Shown here piece after piece: positions 50,051-58,863 of a DNA stretch of 64,000 bases. The stretch lies in NCBI GenBank assembly GCA_004297165.1, contig SCUJ01000006.1:930001-994000 (forward strand), in the 5' to 3' direction. The position numbers and the translations under genes are program-made. Numbering within the stretch: position 1 is the stretch's first letter; the number at the start of each line of letters is the position of its first letter. Origin of the DNA: Gammaproteobacteria bacterium (lineage in GTDB: Bacteria; Pseudomonadota; Gammaproteobacteria; Eutrophobiales; Eutrophobiaceae). Under the pieces are notes generated by a model that made no database searches, had not been told where the DNA came from, and saw nothing but the letters and a program-made list of their open reading frames with translations.

Positions 50051-51270
50051 CAGTTCTGGAACCTGTATTGCACGTTAAACAACAATTGGTGGATCAATTC
50101 GTCGCCGTCCCCTGTCACTATACGCCGTTCCTCGCGTTCGCTGTCCAGCAACAACCACTCCGCTCCCACCCGCCAGCGCGGCGAGTAGGCGTACTGCCAT
50201 GACAACATCAGACTGCGACCGGATTCCTCACCCATATTTGACGGCGTCTGATCCTCGTCATCGACCGCGAAACCCTCCACCCTTGCGCTGAATGAATGCT
50301 GGTCGAACTCCTTATTTATCAGGAAATAAACGGATTCGAAATCGGAATCGCAGACGCTCAAGACCACCGGGGCCACCGCCCTGGTATTCCCGCGCATGGC
50401 CTGCGCCGCCAGCAACCAGCCGTGCGGTAGTCGCCATTCCGCGGACACCTGCTGGAACCACGTCCGCCAGCCGATCTGACCCCCGCGCGCGTGACCCGTC
50501 TCCGCCAGATTGTCATAGTGGAATAACTGCAATTCGAAACGGTCCTGCCAGGTCCAGGCCCCGGATAAATAATATCCGGGCCGGTCGTCATTTTCATAAA
50601 ACGGGAAGACCTCGCGTTTCACTCCGGGGACCAGCGTGGGTTCGCGCAGCGGACTGAACAGGCCGGTCTGCCGGTCATGCGCGGCCCAGCCCCGATAATT
50701 GAGGACCGTGCCGCTGGCATCGTTATAGCCGAACACGGCGCCGATCAGTTTCCAACTGTGTTCAGACTGCCGGAACCGGCCCGGCCATTCCAGACTGACC
50801 TCGGCCCCGATCGTCCGCAGGTCCTCGCCGATCCAGGAATTGATCACCGATGGCGTGATGCCAAAACGGCTGCTCCAGGCCACGCCGGTGTTTTCGAGCG
50901 AAAGCGGCAGATGAAACGCCCCCAGTTTGGCCCGCCACCGCAGCGGTCCTTGCGGCGCCGGACGGTAAACGAAATAGGTTTCAATCAACTCCGCGTCCAG
51001 CCCGTCATCCAGGTAATAGGTGGAGAGGGTCCGGAGCCAGAGGGTATCGGTAAGGTGATAATCGACATGCAGACCAACCTTGCCGAGTTGCAGCGGGAAG
51101 GTCGATTCGTCGAAGCGGGTCTTGGAAAATCCGCCATCCAGCCAGGATTGATCGGCGCTGTTGTAAAACGCCTGGGCCTCAACGAGCCCGCGAAACGACA
51201 ACCGGTCCTGCGCCCACGCTGACTGCCAGAGGCCGGCGAGACAGAACGCTACGAGGAGACAGGGTTTCAT
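50050..51270 (-). CDS. Outer-membrane beta-barrel (porin-like) protein
   Basis: 406 residues from ATG 51270 (GTG 51276 also in frame). Signal peptide 'LLVAFCLAGLWQSAWA-QDR'. The rest alternates hydrophobic and polar residues in short beta-strands and ends with 'YSPRWRVGAEWLLLDSEREE' ... 'LLFNVQYRFQN', terminal aromatic Phe-Gln-Asn, as in barrels. First gene of the four-gene operon; in other organisms a similar OMP / cupredoxin / sensor-cyclase trio occurs. Likely lets a ligand or metal into the periplasm, or is structural. Confidence 0.75.
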   Translation of the reverse strand: MKPCLLVAFCLAGLWQSAWAQDRLSFRGLVEAQAFYNSADQSWLDGGFSKTRFDESTFPLQLGKVGLHVDYHLTDTLWLRTLSTYYLDDGLDAELIETYFVYRPAPQGPLRWRAKLGAFHLPLSLENTGVAWSSRFGITPSVINSWIGEDLRTIGAEVSLEWPGRFRQSEHSWKLIGAVFGYNDASGTVLNYRGWAAHDRQTGLFSPLREPTLVPGVKREVFPFYENDDRPGYYLSGAWTWQDRFELQLFHYDNLAETGHARGGQIGWRTWFQQVSAEWRLPHGWLLAAQAMRGNTRAVAPVVLSVCDSDFESVYFLINKEFDQHSFSARVEGFAVDDEDQTPSNMGEESGRSLMLSWQYAYSPRWRVGAEWLLLDSEREERRIVTGDGDELIHQLLFNVQYRFQN

Positions 51271-51606
51271 GCGCACACCGATTCCATCCAGATTCGTTTC
51301 TTGAATTCGCTCCCAGTGATGACTCTAGGATAGCAATTTTACCTTCGGTCTGCTAACCATGTTCATGCTGTCGCAGCATTAAGGAAACACGGTGAAGTTG
51401 TTAGCATTGAGCCTGTCGAAATGTGCGCTCGCAAAATCAAGGGCTTCGACAAGCTCAGCCCGAACGATGGTACTTATTCAGTGTTTCCTTAACCATCCCC
51501 TTGGCTTCCGCCGGCCGCAGCAGGTATCCTGACCGTCAGCCACGCTTCAGGCTTACGCCGTACTCACCGTATACTCATCGCTCAATGCTTTTGGAGAAAA
51601 ACTAAT
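51271..51606. other. Divergent intergenic region carrying a MITE-like element
   Basis: 336 bp between the porin operon (leftward) and the PQQ/heme dehydrogenase (rightward). It contains the element at 51379-51492 and both promoters, which I cannot place with confidence. The dehydrogenase start has GGAG about 11 nt upstream. Confidence 0.5.
51379..51492. mobile_element. MITE-like element with perfect 12-bp terminal inverted repeats
   Basis: TTAAGGAAACAC (51379-51390) and GTGTTTCCTTAA (51481-51492) are perfect inverted ends of a 114-bp stretch. Inside are GAGCCTGTCGAA and TTCGACAAGCTC, an inner near-palindrome of a repeat class widespread in proteobacteria. No ORF and no clear target-site duplication. 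A nonautonomous element or composite of two REP-like sequences. Confidence 0.65.
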
Positions 51607-53829
51607 ATGTTGCGCCATGTCATCCGCAGGAACGCCGCAGCGCTGTTGATAATGTCGGCGGCGCTTGGAGGCTGCGGCTCGGATAACCAGCCTTCGGCCC
51701 CGGAATCAGCGGTCGAATCGAAACCGGCGGCCCCGGCGCAAGCCTTTGGCAGGATCGATCGCGAAAGATTGCTCGCGGCGGATGCGGAACCCGGGAACTG
51801 GATGACGCGCGGTCGCGACTTCGGGCGCAGCCACCACTCGCCGCTCACCCAGGTCAACCGCGATACCGTCGCGCGGCTTGGCTTCGCCTGGGAATATCGG
51901 ACCAACACCAACCGCGGCCTCGAAGCGACTCCGATTGTCGTCGATGGCGTGATGTATACCTCGGGCGTCGCCGGTCGTGTCTACGCCCTGAACGCCGGGA
52001 CCGGCGCCGAGATCTGGGCGTTCGATCCGCATATCGATTATCAGGTCACGCGCAAGACCTGCTGCGATGAGGTCAACCGCGGCGTCGCCGTCTGGCAGGG
52101 CAAGGTCTATGTCGCGTCGCTGGACGGCCGGCTGTTTGCCCTCGACGCCGCGACCGGCAAGGTGCTGTGGGAGACGGACACGATCGTCGATCACACGCGC
52201 GGCTACAGCAGCACCGGGGCGCCGGAGATCGCGGGCAATGTGGTCGTGATCGGCAACGCCGGCAGCGAGCTCGATGCGCGCGGTTACGTCAGCGCTTATG
52301 CCCTCGACACCGGCGCCTTGGCCTGGCGGTTCTATATCGTGCCGGGCGATCCGAAACTCGGTTTCGAACATCCGGAACTGGAGTTGGCCGCGAAGACCTG
52401 GGATCCGAACAGCCTGTGGGAGGCCGGGTTGGGCGGCACGCCGTGGGATGCCCTGATCTACGATCCGGAATTGAACCTGCTTTACGTCGGCACGGGTAAC
52501 GCCGCGTTATGGAGCTACCATGATCGCAGTCCAGCCGGTGGCGACAACCTGTTCCTGACTTCGATCCTCGCGATCAATCCCGATACCGGACGCCTGGTCT
52601 GGCACTTCCAGCAGGTGCCGGGCGATCGCTGGGATTACACCGCGACCCAGCCGATCATACTGGCCGACCTGAATATCGACGGGCGCGTGCGCAAGGTGCT
52701 GATGCAGGCCCCGAAGAACGGCTATTTTTACATCCTGGATCGCGAGACCGGAGAATTCCTGTCCGCCAGAAACTATGTGCCCGTGAGTTGGGGCCACGTC
52801 GATCCCGAGACCGGCAAGGGCATCGTCGATGAGCAGTCCTCGGACTACGGCGCCTACGGACCGAAGCTGGTGTTTCCCTCGGCGATGGGCGGCCATAACT
52901 GGCATCCGATGGCCTACAGCCCGGAGACCGGGCTGGTCTACATCCCGACGATAGAAGCCGGCATGGTCATTTACGACCCGACCAAGGGTCACGACTACCG
53001 GCGCGGCCTGTGGAATACCGGCGTAACGTCGATGTTCTCCGACGCGCTTGATGCGATGCTGGCAAATCCGGAGAAAGCGCCAGCGGAGTTGCGCGAGCTG
53101 ATCCGGTCGGGCGAACTGACCCGCGGCAAACCGGATCCGAAGACCCGGGGTTTATTGCGCGCCTGGGATCCGATCGCCGGCAAGACCGTCTGGGAATTTG
53201 AAACGGCCGGGACCTGGGATCGCGCCGGCGCACTCGCGACCTCCGGCGGTCTGGTGTTCCATGGCGATGCGCTCGGCCGGTTCCGTGTCTACGACGCGGC
53301 AAACGGCAAGCTGCTCAAGGACATCGACGTGGGCTCGACGATCATGGCCGCGCCGATGACCTACGCGGTCGATGGCGTGCAGTACGTCGCGGTGATGGCG
53401 GCGTGGGGCGGCGGCGGCTGGTCTTCGGCACAGCCGACCAGCGCGGCGTATCGCTATGGAAATCAGGGACGGTTGCTCGCGTTCAAGCTCGACGGCGGCG
53501 CGACGCCGAAGCCGGAGTTGTTGCCCGAACCGGATCCGATCCCGGAGCCGCCGGCCATGAGCGCCGCGGCCGAAATCGTGCAGCGTGGCGAGCGCTTATT
53601 CGGTCAAAATTGCCGGACTTGCCATAGCATGTTGCCCGGCGGTCCTTCCAAGGACCTGCGGCGCATGAATGCCGCAACCCATGCAAACTTTGATGCGATC
53701 GTGCGCGGCGGCGCTTACAAGGCGCTCGGCATGCCGCAATGGGACGACGTGCTGAACGCGGACGATGCCGAGGCCATTCGCGCGTATCTGATCAAATTGT
53801 CCTGGGATGCCTATCGCGCGCAGAATTAA
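51607..53829 (+). CDS. PQQ-dependent quinohemoprotein alcohol dehydrogenase
   Basis: 740 residues. Lipoprotein signal with lipobox LGGC (about 20-23). PQQ propeller about 45-620: vicinal Cys pair in 'KTCCDEVNRGVAVW' (about 151-165), Ca ligand Glu in 'GSELDARGYVSAY' (about 220), catalytic Asp in 'AGGDNLFLTSIL' (about 312), Trp-docking motifs. C-terminal cytochrome c about 655-735 with heme site CRTCH (about 674-678) and Met ligand likely in 'LGMPQWDD'. Oxidises alcohols or aldehydes on the periplasmic side and passes electrons to its own heme. Both key residues are intact, unlike the 14-kb homologue. Confidence 0.93.
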   Translation: MLRHVIRRNAAALLIMSAALGGCGSDNQPSAPESAVESKPAAPAQAFGRIDRERLLAADAEPGNWMTRGRDFGRSHHSPLTQVNRDTVARLGFAWEYRTNTNRGLEATPIVVDGVMYTSGVAGRVYALNAGTGAEIWAFDPHIDYQVTRKTCCDEVNRGVAVWQGKVYVASLDGRLFALDAATGKVLWETDTIVDHTRGYSSTGAPEIAGNVVVIGNAGSELDARGYVSAYALDTGALAWRFYIVPGDPKLGFEHPELELAAKTWDPNSLWEAGLGGTPWDALIYDPELNLLYVGTGNAALWSYHDRSPAGGDNLFLTSILAINPDTGRLVWHFQQVPGDRWDYTATQPIILADLNIDGRVRKVLMQAPKNGYFYILDRETGEFLSARNYVPVSWGHVDPETGKGIVDEQSSDYGAYGPKLVFPSAMGGHNWHPMAYSPETGLVYIPTIEAGMVIYDPTKGHDYRRGLWNTGVTSMFSDALDAMLANPEKAPAELRELIRSGELTRGKPDPKTRGLLRAWDPIAGKTVWEFETAGTWDRAGALATSGGLVFHGDALGRFRVYDAANGKLLKDIDVGSTIMAAPMTYAVDGVQYVAVMAAWGGGGWSSAQPTSAAYRYGNQGRLLAFKLDGGATPKPELLPEPDPIPEPPAMSAAAEIVQRGERLFGQNCRTCHSMLPGGPSKDLRRMNAATHANFDAIVRGGAYKALGMPQWDDVLNADDAEAIRAYLIKLSWDAYRAQN

Positions 53830-53834
53830 TAAAA

Positions 53835-53946
53835 CTCCCTTCGCCCTCCGGGAGAAGGGCCGGGGAGAGGGAAATGCGATAACTGACGCACCGCTTTCCC
53901 TCACCCGCCACTGTGTGTCGGCCTCTCCCGGTGGGAGAGGCGAAAT
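53835..53946. repeat. Dispersed palindromic repeat (CTCCCTTCGCCC family), copy 2
   Basis: Matches 45371-45482 over its length with scattered changes (for example GCGATAACTGACGCACC for GCGATATCTGATACAAC). It starts 6 nt after the dehydrogenase stop and ends 42 nt before the leftward esterase stop, so it may be the shared 3' region of two convergent genes. Confidence 0.8.
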
Positions 53947-53987
53947 ATAGATTACGATCACTGTGTTCAGTCTGCACTTATGAAAGC

Positions 53988-55580
53988 CTACGGCGCCGCG
54001 CACGCGAAATTGACCGCCTCCTTCTCGCTGCCCTCGCCCTTGTATCTCGCCACTTGCGGATAGGGACATACAGGACGGGTGAACCCATTGCCGGTTGATG
54101 GCGGCGCGCCGGGAGGTCCGGGGATCACATCAGGCCGTGTGGCGGGCAATGCCGCGGGTTCCTTGCCCCGCTCCACCCATTCCTCCATGGCCGCGAGCCA
54201 ATCGACCGCGAAGGCCCCTTCCCCACCCGAGCAGTGATCCATGCCTGGCACGAGATAGTGCCTCACGCCACCGTTGACCGCCTCCGCGCCCAGGGCGGCG
54301 ATCAGGCTTTCGAAATAGTTCACGCTGTTGCCGTGCGGGATGAGCCCGTCGGTGGTCCCATGATAGGTGAGCAGCTTGCCGCCGCGCGCCAGGTAGGCCT
54401 TGATATCGGGGTTCATCGCATCTGCCGCCCCGCCATCGGCTTGTTCGGCCAGCGCCAGATCGGTATCGAGATTGAAAGCGGCTGAGTCCCAACTCGGATC
54501 CTTCGCGACCACATTGCGGAAATAACTCGCGCCGATGCTGAACTGCGGCGTGGCATAGGCCGCCCACATGGTCTCGCTGGCCGGCCCGGTGCCTGGTATC
54601 TTGACCTGCCCCGCGCCGTCGGCCACACCCGCATAGATGCGTTTGGCGGCCGCTGCCTCCGTCTCACTGAGGCATTGACCCCTTTGGCCGCTCTGGCACT
54701 GGAGAGTCGAAGGGTCGAATGCGCACGTGGCCGGCTCGGCGATTACGCGATCGGTCACGCCATCCTGCGCATCGCAGGTCTTGATGGCGGCCTCTTTCAG
54801 CAGCGTCAGTTTATCCACTCCCAACCCGGCCGGGCTGATATTGTTCTGGATCAGGATGCTGAGCGCCATCAGCGGCGACCAGTTGCTGGCCGGCGCCCCG
54901 GCAACGATGGCGTCATAATCGTCAGGAAACTTCTGCGCCTCCTTCAATCCCTGCCGCCCCCCCGTTGAGCAGCCAAGCCAATACGACTTCTCGGGCGGCT
55001 TGCCGTAATGTTGCGTGGCAAGGGCCTTGCCCGTGACGGTAAGTTCATGCACGGCGCGCCAGGCATAATCCGTCAGTTTCTCGGGATGACCGGTGGCCCA
55101 GGCGAAATCGCCCATCGCCCCCTGGTGACCGGTATCGGTATTGGCGACCGCGTAACCGCGCAGCAGCGGATCGGCCAGCGAGTTGTAGACGATGGCCCCG
55201 GCCGCGCCGCCATTGCCGGTCTGCAAAAATCTGCCATTCCAGCCCTCGACCGGCAACCAGAGTTCAAAACGGATATCGGAATCCGCTGTCGGCGCAATCG
55301 ATCCCGCGACGCGGCAGAAGGCCGGCAGCTTCGAGTAGTCCGCGCCAAATCCTGGAAATTCAGGCGCGGGCGATTGGAACGCACCGGCGGCCACGGTCTC
55401 CGCCACCGCGATGGCGGTATTGGCAATCGTTATTGATTTGAGGTCTTCGCATTTCACCGGCGCGACCGTTGCTACCGGCGGCGGTACGGCAGGTACGCTG
55501 GCCTGTTGTGACGGTGCTTGTTCGGTACACGCCGTCATTCCGGCGACTGACACCAAGGTTACGATGGTTAGCAGTTTCAT
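53988..55580 (-). CDS. Tannase/feruloyl-esterase family protein, lipoprotein
   Basis: 530 residues from ATG 55580 with GGGGGGAAATTC upstream; a long open frame before it has no signal. Lipobox MTAC (about residue 17). Family motifs: 'WLGCSTGGRQGLKEAQKFPD' in part (G-C-S-x-G-G nucleophile Ser, about 200), 'CDAQDGVTDRVIAEP' (Asp/Cys pair), 'TYHGTTDGLIPHGNSVNYF' in part, and 'PGMDHCSGGEGAFAVDW' with the catalytic His. Cys pairs near Ser and His form the family disulfide. It releases hydroxycinnamic or gallic acids from plant esters, outside the cytoplasm. Converges with the dehydrogenase gene. Confidence 0.93.
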   Translation of the reverse strand: MKLLTIVTLVSVAGMTACTEQAPSQQASVPAVPPPVATVAPVKCEDLKSITIANTAIAVAETVAAGAFQSPAPEFPGFGADYSKLPAFCRVAGSIAPTADSDIRFELWLPVEGWNGRFLQTGNGGAAGAIVYNSLADPLLRGYAVANTDTGHQGAMGDFAWATGHPEKLTDYAWRAVHELTVTGKALATQHYGKPPEKSYWLGCSTGGRQGLKEAQKFPDDYDAIVAGAPASNWSPLMALSILIQNNISPAGLGVDKLTLLKEAAIKTCDAQDGVTDRVIAEPATCAFDPSTLQCQSGQRGQCLSETEAAAAKRIYAGVADGAGQVKIPGTGPASETMWAAYATPQFSIGASYFRNVVAKDPSWDSAAFNLDTDLALAEQADGGAADAMNPDIKAYLARGGKLLTYHGTTDGLIPHGNSVNYFESLIAALGAEAVNGGVRHYLVPGMDHCSGGEGAFAVDWLAAMEEWVERGKEPAALPATRPDVIPGPPGAPPSTGNGFTRPVCPYPQVARYKGEGSEKEAVNFACAAP

Positions 55581-55882
55581 GAATTTCCCCCCAAGTAATT
55601 CCATATGCGCCGCAAAGCATACGTCATGCAATTGTCTCCGTCGATGGCGTTTCACTGGAGCAAGAAACGGATAATCTGTTCCATGGTGAAACGTCCCCGT
55701 GTTCCAGACCGGGACAAAGGCGTGATCTCGGTATTTCGCTGTTTCACTCGCGATCTTTATAACTCCTTGTACTTTAACGCTATCCGTCTTTCTCCCGCTC
55801 TTGGCATGCAAATTGAGTATGCATTGATGAACCCGGTGGCGATGCAAACGCCGGACATTGAACCAACAGAGGAGAAGACAAG
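55581..55882. other. Intergenic region upstream of the esterase and the UrrA-like gene, nothing recognised
   Basis: 302 bp between divergent genes. The frame extending from the esterase into this region shows no conserved motif. It must contain both promoters. The UrrA-like gene has GAGGAG 6-8 nt before its ATG. Confidence 0.45.
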
Positions 55883-56239
55883 ATGAACACGATCACGAAG
55901 ACCACACTATCCGTCGCTGTACTCGCCTTCGGCTGCATGCTGGCGCCAACCCTGCACGCGAAGGATTCGGTACCGGGCAGGACGATATCCTATGCCGACC
56001 TGGATATGGATACTCAGGATGGGGCACAAGCACTGTACAACCGCGTCAACAAGGCGGCCCGCAAGGTTTGCAAGGTTATGTATCCGCCCTACAGCCTCAC
56101 CGGTGGCGTTCAACACAAGCAATGCGTGGCGGATCTGGTCGAGGGCGCGGTGAACGAGGTCGGCAAACCCGTGTTGACGGCCATCCATGAAGAACGCACG
56201 CAGAAGGTTATGACCACTGGCGACATCGCCGGACGTTAA
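55883..56239 (+). CDS. UrrA-family secreted small protein
   Basis: 118 residues. Signal peptide 'VAVLAFGCMLAPTLHA-KDS'. The pattern 'ISYADLDMDTQDGAQALYNR', 'VNKAARKVC', 'CVADLVEGAVNEVGKPVLTA' is the UrA/UrrA family: two Cys for one disulfide, helix-rich core. Function is unknown in the family, which is widespread in proteobacteria (often near hydrolases). Followed by a clear terminator. Confidence 0.88.
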   Translation: MNTITKTTLSVAVLAFGCMLAPTLHAKDSVPGRTISYADLDMDTQDGAQALYNRVNKAARKVCKVMYPPYSLTGGVQHKQCVADLVEGAVNEVGKPVLTAIHEERTQKVMTTGDIAGR

Positions 56240-56270
56240 CGTTCCCCATGCTCAAGGATGAGGACTGAAG

Positions 56271-56303
56271 CGGTGGGAGGATGCGCCTCCCGCCGTTTCT
56301 TTT
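56271..56303 (+). terminator. Rho-independent terminator after the UrrA-like gene
   Basis: 10-bp stem CGGTGGGAGG / CCTCCCGCCG with one G-T pair, loop ATGCG, then TTTCTTTT. It reaches the stop codon of the convergent DUF8021-like gene at 56302, so it may also serve that gene. Confidence 0.8.
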
Positions 56304-57219
56304 ATCGTTTCTGCCGCGGGTTCCAGGGTGAATCCATTTTGTAAGGCGACTGCACGAACGTGGCGACGACCGAGACGATCCGGTCATCCTTGATCTTGAA
56401 CATCTCCAGCAGACCCCAGCTCTGCGGCTCGCGGAACACGCTCTGCTGCGGCGTGCCGTCGGTGAGGTTGTATTTGTCCAGCACCCCCTTGTGATCGATG
56501 AAGCCGCGCGCGAGCACCACGCCCTTCTCCTCATCCACCAGCACCGGCCAATTGCGCACCTCGTTGTTGAACAGGTAGCGGCCGGATTTGAAACCGGCCT
56601 CGATCTCCTTAAAGAGCAGGCCGTTCTCCAGCCGGATGGCGTCAGGCGAAAAGCGCGTGCCGCGGATCTCTCCGTTATTGTGTTCGAGCGTGGCGAAGTA
56701 ACCCCGGGCGTGGGCAAACATCTGCTCGCGGCTCAAACGATCCTTTTCCGGAACCATCTCGCGGATGACCGGATCGTGCACGTAATGCTCATGATCGCCT
56801 ATCGGCGTGGGCGGACTGCTCAGATTGCGGCGGGTGGAGATGATGTGCTCGATCTCCGTGATGGCCTGATCCTCCACTCGCAAACGGATCGCCAGAAAAC
56901 CGGGCGTGTCGTTTTGCATGATGGCGGTGAAGATCCCGATCTGGCCGGTGACCGGATCGGTGAGGGTCAGGGTCTCGCCCAGTTCCTGCGTGACCGTATC
57001 CCAGGTGCCATCGGGAAAGGGCATCTCCACGAAGTTCTCGGTGAAACGAACCTTCCCGTCGATCGTTACAAGTTTGGGATCATGCGCGAGATAGGCGGCG
57101 CGATACTTGTCGGCGAGGGCTTCGAGGCAGGCCCGGTCGCAGCCTGTGCCCTGTGCGCCGGCCAGGTTGCCCACGATGCCGAGACTATAAACCATCAAAG
57201 TGAATGTAAGCAGGCGCAT
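56302..57219 (-). CDS. Exported DUF8021-like protein
   Basis: 305 residues. Signal peptide ending LAGA-QGT. 'DPVTGQIGIFTAIMQNDTPG' and 'FLAIRLRVEDQAITEIEHII' (about 88-127) match the 'PYVLATRLRVNHDKIAEIEI' region of the 45.5-kb protein, so they are paralogues. A second repeat follows (about 175-300; 'HNNGEIRGTRFSPDAIRLEN', 'LARGFIDHKGVLDKYNLTDG'), an NTF2-like domain pair. Periplasmic. Start has GGGGAGGAT upstream. Divergent from the carotenoid oxygenase gene. Confidence 0.75.
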   Translation of the reverse strand: MRLLTFTLMVYSLGIVGNLAGAQGTGCDRACLEALADKYRAAYLAHDPKLVTIDGKVRFTENFVEMPFPDGTWDTVTQELGETLTLTDPVTGQIGIFTAIMQNDTPGFLAIRLRVEDQAITEIEHIISTRRNLSSPPTPIGDHEHYVHDPVIREMVPEKDRLSREQMFAHARGYFATLEHNNGEIRGTRFSPDAIRLENGLLFKEIEAGFKSGRYLFNNEVRNWPVLVDEEKGVVLARGFIDHKGVLDKYNLTDGTPQQSVFREPQSWGLLEMFKIKDDRIVSVVATFVQSPYKMDSPWNPRQKR

Positions 57220-57354
57220 GTCCGATCCTCCCCGTTTAATTTCGCCGTTCGTTTGAGTTTACACGTCCCGTGAAATTGGACAAGGCCCGAGACACGGGCC
57301 TAACATTCCCCTCTGAGGATGCGATAAACGTAATCACCGAGGAGGTGCAGTCTT

Positions 57355-58863
57355 ATGGTCGATTTCACTCATGGCCCCGCCGGGCGCGGGTTCTTCTCGC
57401 CCCAGCGTTATGAGGCCGACATCTACGATTGTGAAGTGGAAGGCAACATCCCCAGGGAACTCAACGGGGCCTTCTACCGGGTCGGCGGCGAATGGTTCTA
57501 TCCTCCGCCCGCCGAGGACGACAGCCCCTTTTCGGCGGACGGTTATATAAGCAGTTTCCGCATCCATGACGGGATCGTCGATTTCAAATCGCGCTGGATA
57601 AAGACACCGCGGTTTCTCAACAACCTCGCCGCCCGCCGGCAGTTGTATGGCGTTTACCGCAATCCCTTCACGGCGGATCCCTCGATACAATATGCTGACA
57701 AACCCTATCTCGGGACGGTGATGAATACTGCCCCGATTGCCCATGGCGGCAAACTCTTCGCGCTGAAGGAGGACGCGCAGCCTTACGAGATCGACCCCAA
57801 CACATTGGATACCCTGGGTCCCTGGGATTTCGACGGCCGATTCAAGGCGCAGACCTTCAGCGCCCATCCCAAGGTCGATCCCGTCAGCGGCGACATGATC
57901 TGTTACGGCTACGAGGCCACCGGTTTATGCACCGACGATCTGTGGATCTACGTCATCTCGCCGGCCGGTCGCGTGACGCGGGAATATCGGGTCAAAGTGC
58001 CGTATGTCAGCCTGCTGCACGACATGGTGCTCACCCAGAAATACATCATCTTTCCCGTTTATGGTTACGTCACCAGCATGGAACGCCTGAAACAGGGCAA
58101 GCTGCACTGGGGCTGGGACAAGAACATGCCCACCTACTGGGGCCTGCTCCCGCGCGCTGGCGAGGGCAAGGACATGCGCTGGTTCAAGGGACCGCCGAGC
58201 TGCGTGATCCATACCATCAATGCCTTCGACGATGGCGACAAGGTCTACGTGGATGCCCCCATCAGCGACGGTAACCCGTTTCCCTTTTTCCCCTCCGTGG
58301 ATGACACGCCCTGGTCCCCGCAGCTCGCGCAACACACCATCCGCCGCCTGACCTTCGACCTCACCTCCGCCCAAGACACCTACACGGAACAGGTGTTCGA
58401 TCGGCAGGATATCGTCGATCTGGCGCGCGTTGATGATCGTTTCCTCAGCCTGCCCTACAAATATGTCTATTCGCTGATGAACGACCCCGCCCGGCCTTAT
58501 GACGCCGCGCGCGCAGGTCAAGGCAATCGCGTCATCAACACCTATTTCCGTTACGACCTCACGCGCGGGGAATGGCGCAAGTATTTCGTCGGCGACGTTC
58601 ATAACCTCCAGGAACCGAGTTTCATCCCCCGCAACGCAGATGCCCCCGAGGGCGACGGTTTCCTCATCGGCACGGCAAGCAATTACGCGGACATGCGCAC
58701 CGAGCTCGTGATCGTCGATGCCGTGGAGATGGAGGAACTCGCACGGGTCATCCTGCCCTTTCGCATGACGCCGCAAGTGCATGCCCGCTGGTACAGCAAC
58801 AAGGAACTGCCGCTCAACGTGGAGCCATTGCCGCCCTACACGGGTCGGGTGCAGAAGTCATGA
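57355..58863 (+). CDS. Carotenoid-cleavage-oxygenase family dioxygenase (RPE65-like)
   Basis: 502 residues. GGAGGTG precedes the ATG. Four iron-binding His are seen: 'TFSAHPKVDPVSG' (about 171), 'LLHDMVLTQKY' (about 222), 'CVIHTINAFDDG' (about 284) and 'QVHARWYSN' (about 480), each in its own propeller blade. 'GAFYRVGGEWFYPP' and 'LAARRQLYGVYRNP' match the family start. Bacterial members cleave carotenoids or the central double bond of stilbenes/isoeugenol (lignostilbene dioxygenases); the esterase-rich context suits the latter. It overlaps the 96-residue Tat-signal gene (ATGA). Confidence 0.9.
   Translation: MVDFTHGPAGRGFFSPQRYEADIYDCEVEGNIPRELNGAFYRVGGEWFYPPPAEDDSPFSADGYISSFRIHDGIVDFKSRWIKTPRFLNNLAARRQLYGVYRNPFTADPSIQYADKPYLGTVMNTAPIAHGGKLFALKEDAQPYEIDPNTLDTLGPWDFDGRFKAQTFSAHPKVDPVSGDMICYGYEATGLCTDDLWIYVISPAGRVTREYRVKVPYVSLLHDMVLTQKYIIFPVYGYVTSMERLKQGKLHWGWDKNMPTYWGLLPRAGEGKDMRWFKGPPSCVIHTINAFDDGDKVYVDAPISDGNPFPFFPSVDDTPWSPQLAQHTIRRLTFDLTSAQDTYTEQVFDRQDIVDLARVDDRFLSLPYKYVYSLMNDPARPYDAARAGQGNRVINTYFRYDLTRGEWRKYFVGDVHNLQEPSFIPRNADAPEGDGFLIGTASNYADMRTELVIVDAVEMEELARVILPFRMTPQVHARWYSNKELPLNVEPLPPYTGRVQKS

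Noticed and set aside
51379-51492. Rho-independent terminator
   Set aside because: The 12-bp arms are about 90 bp apart with no T-tract and lie between divergent genes; a mobile or REP-like element fits better.
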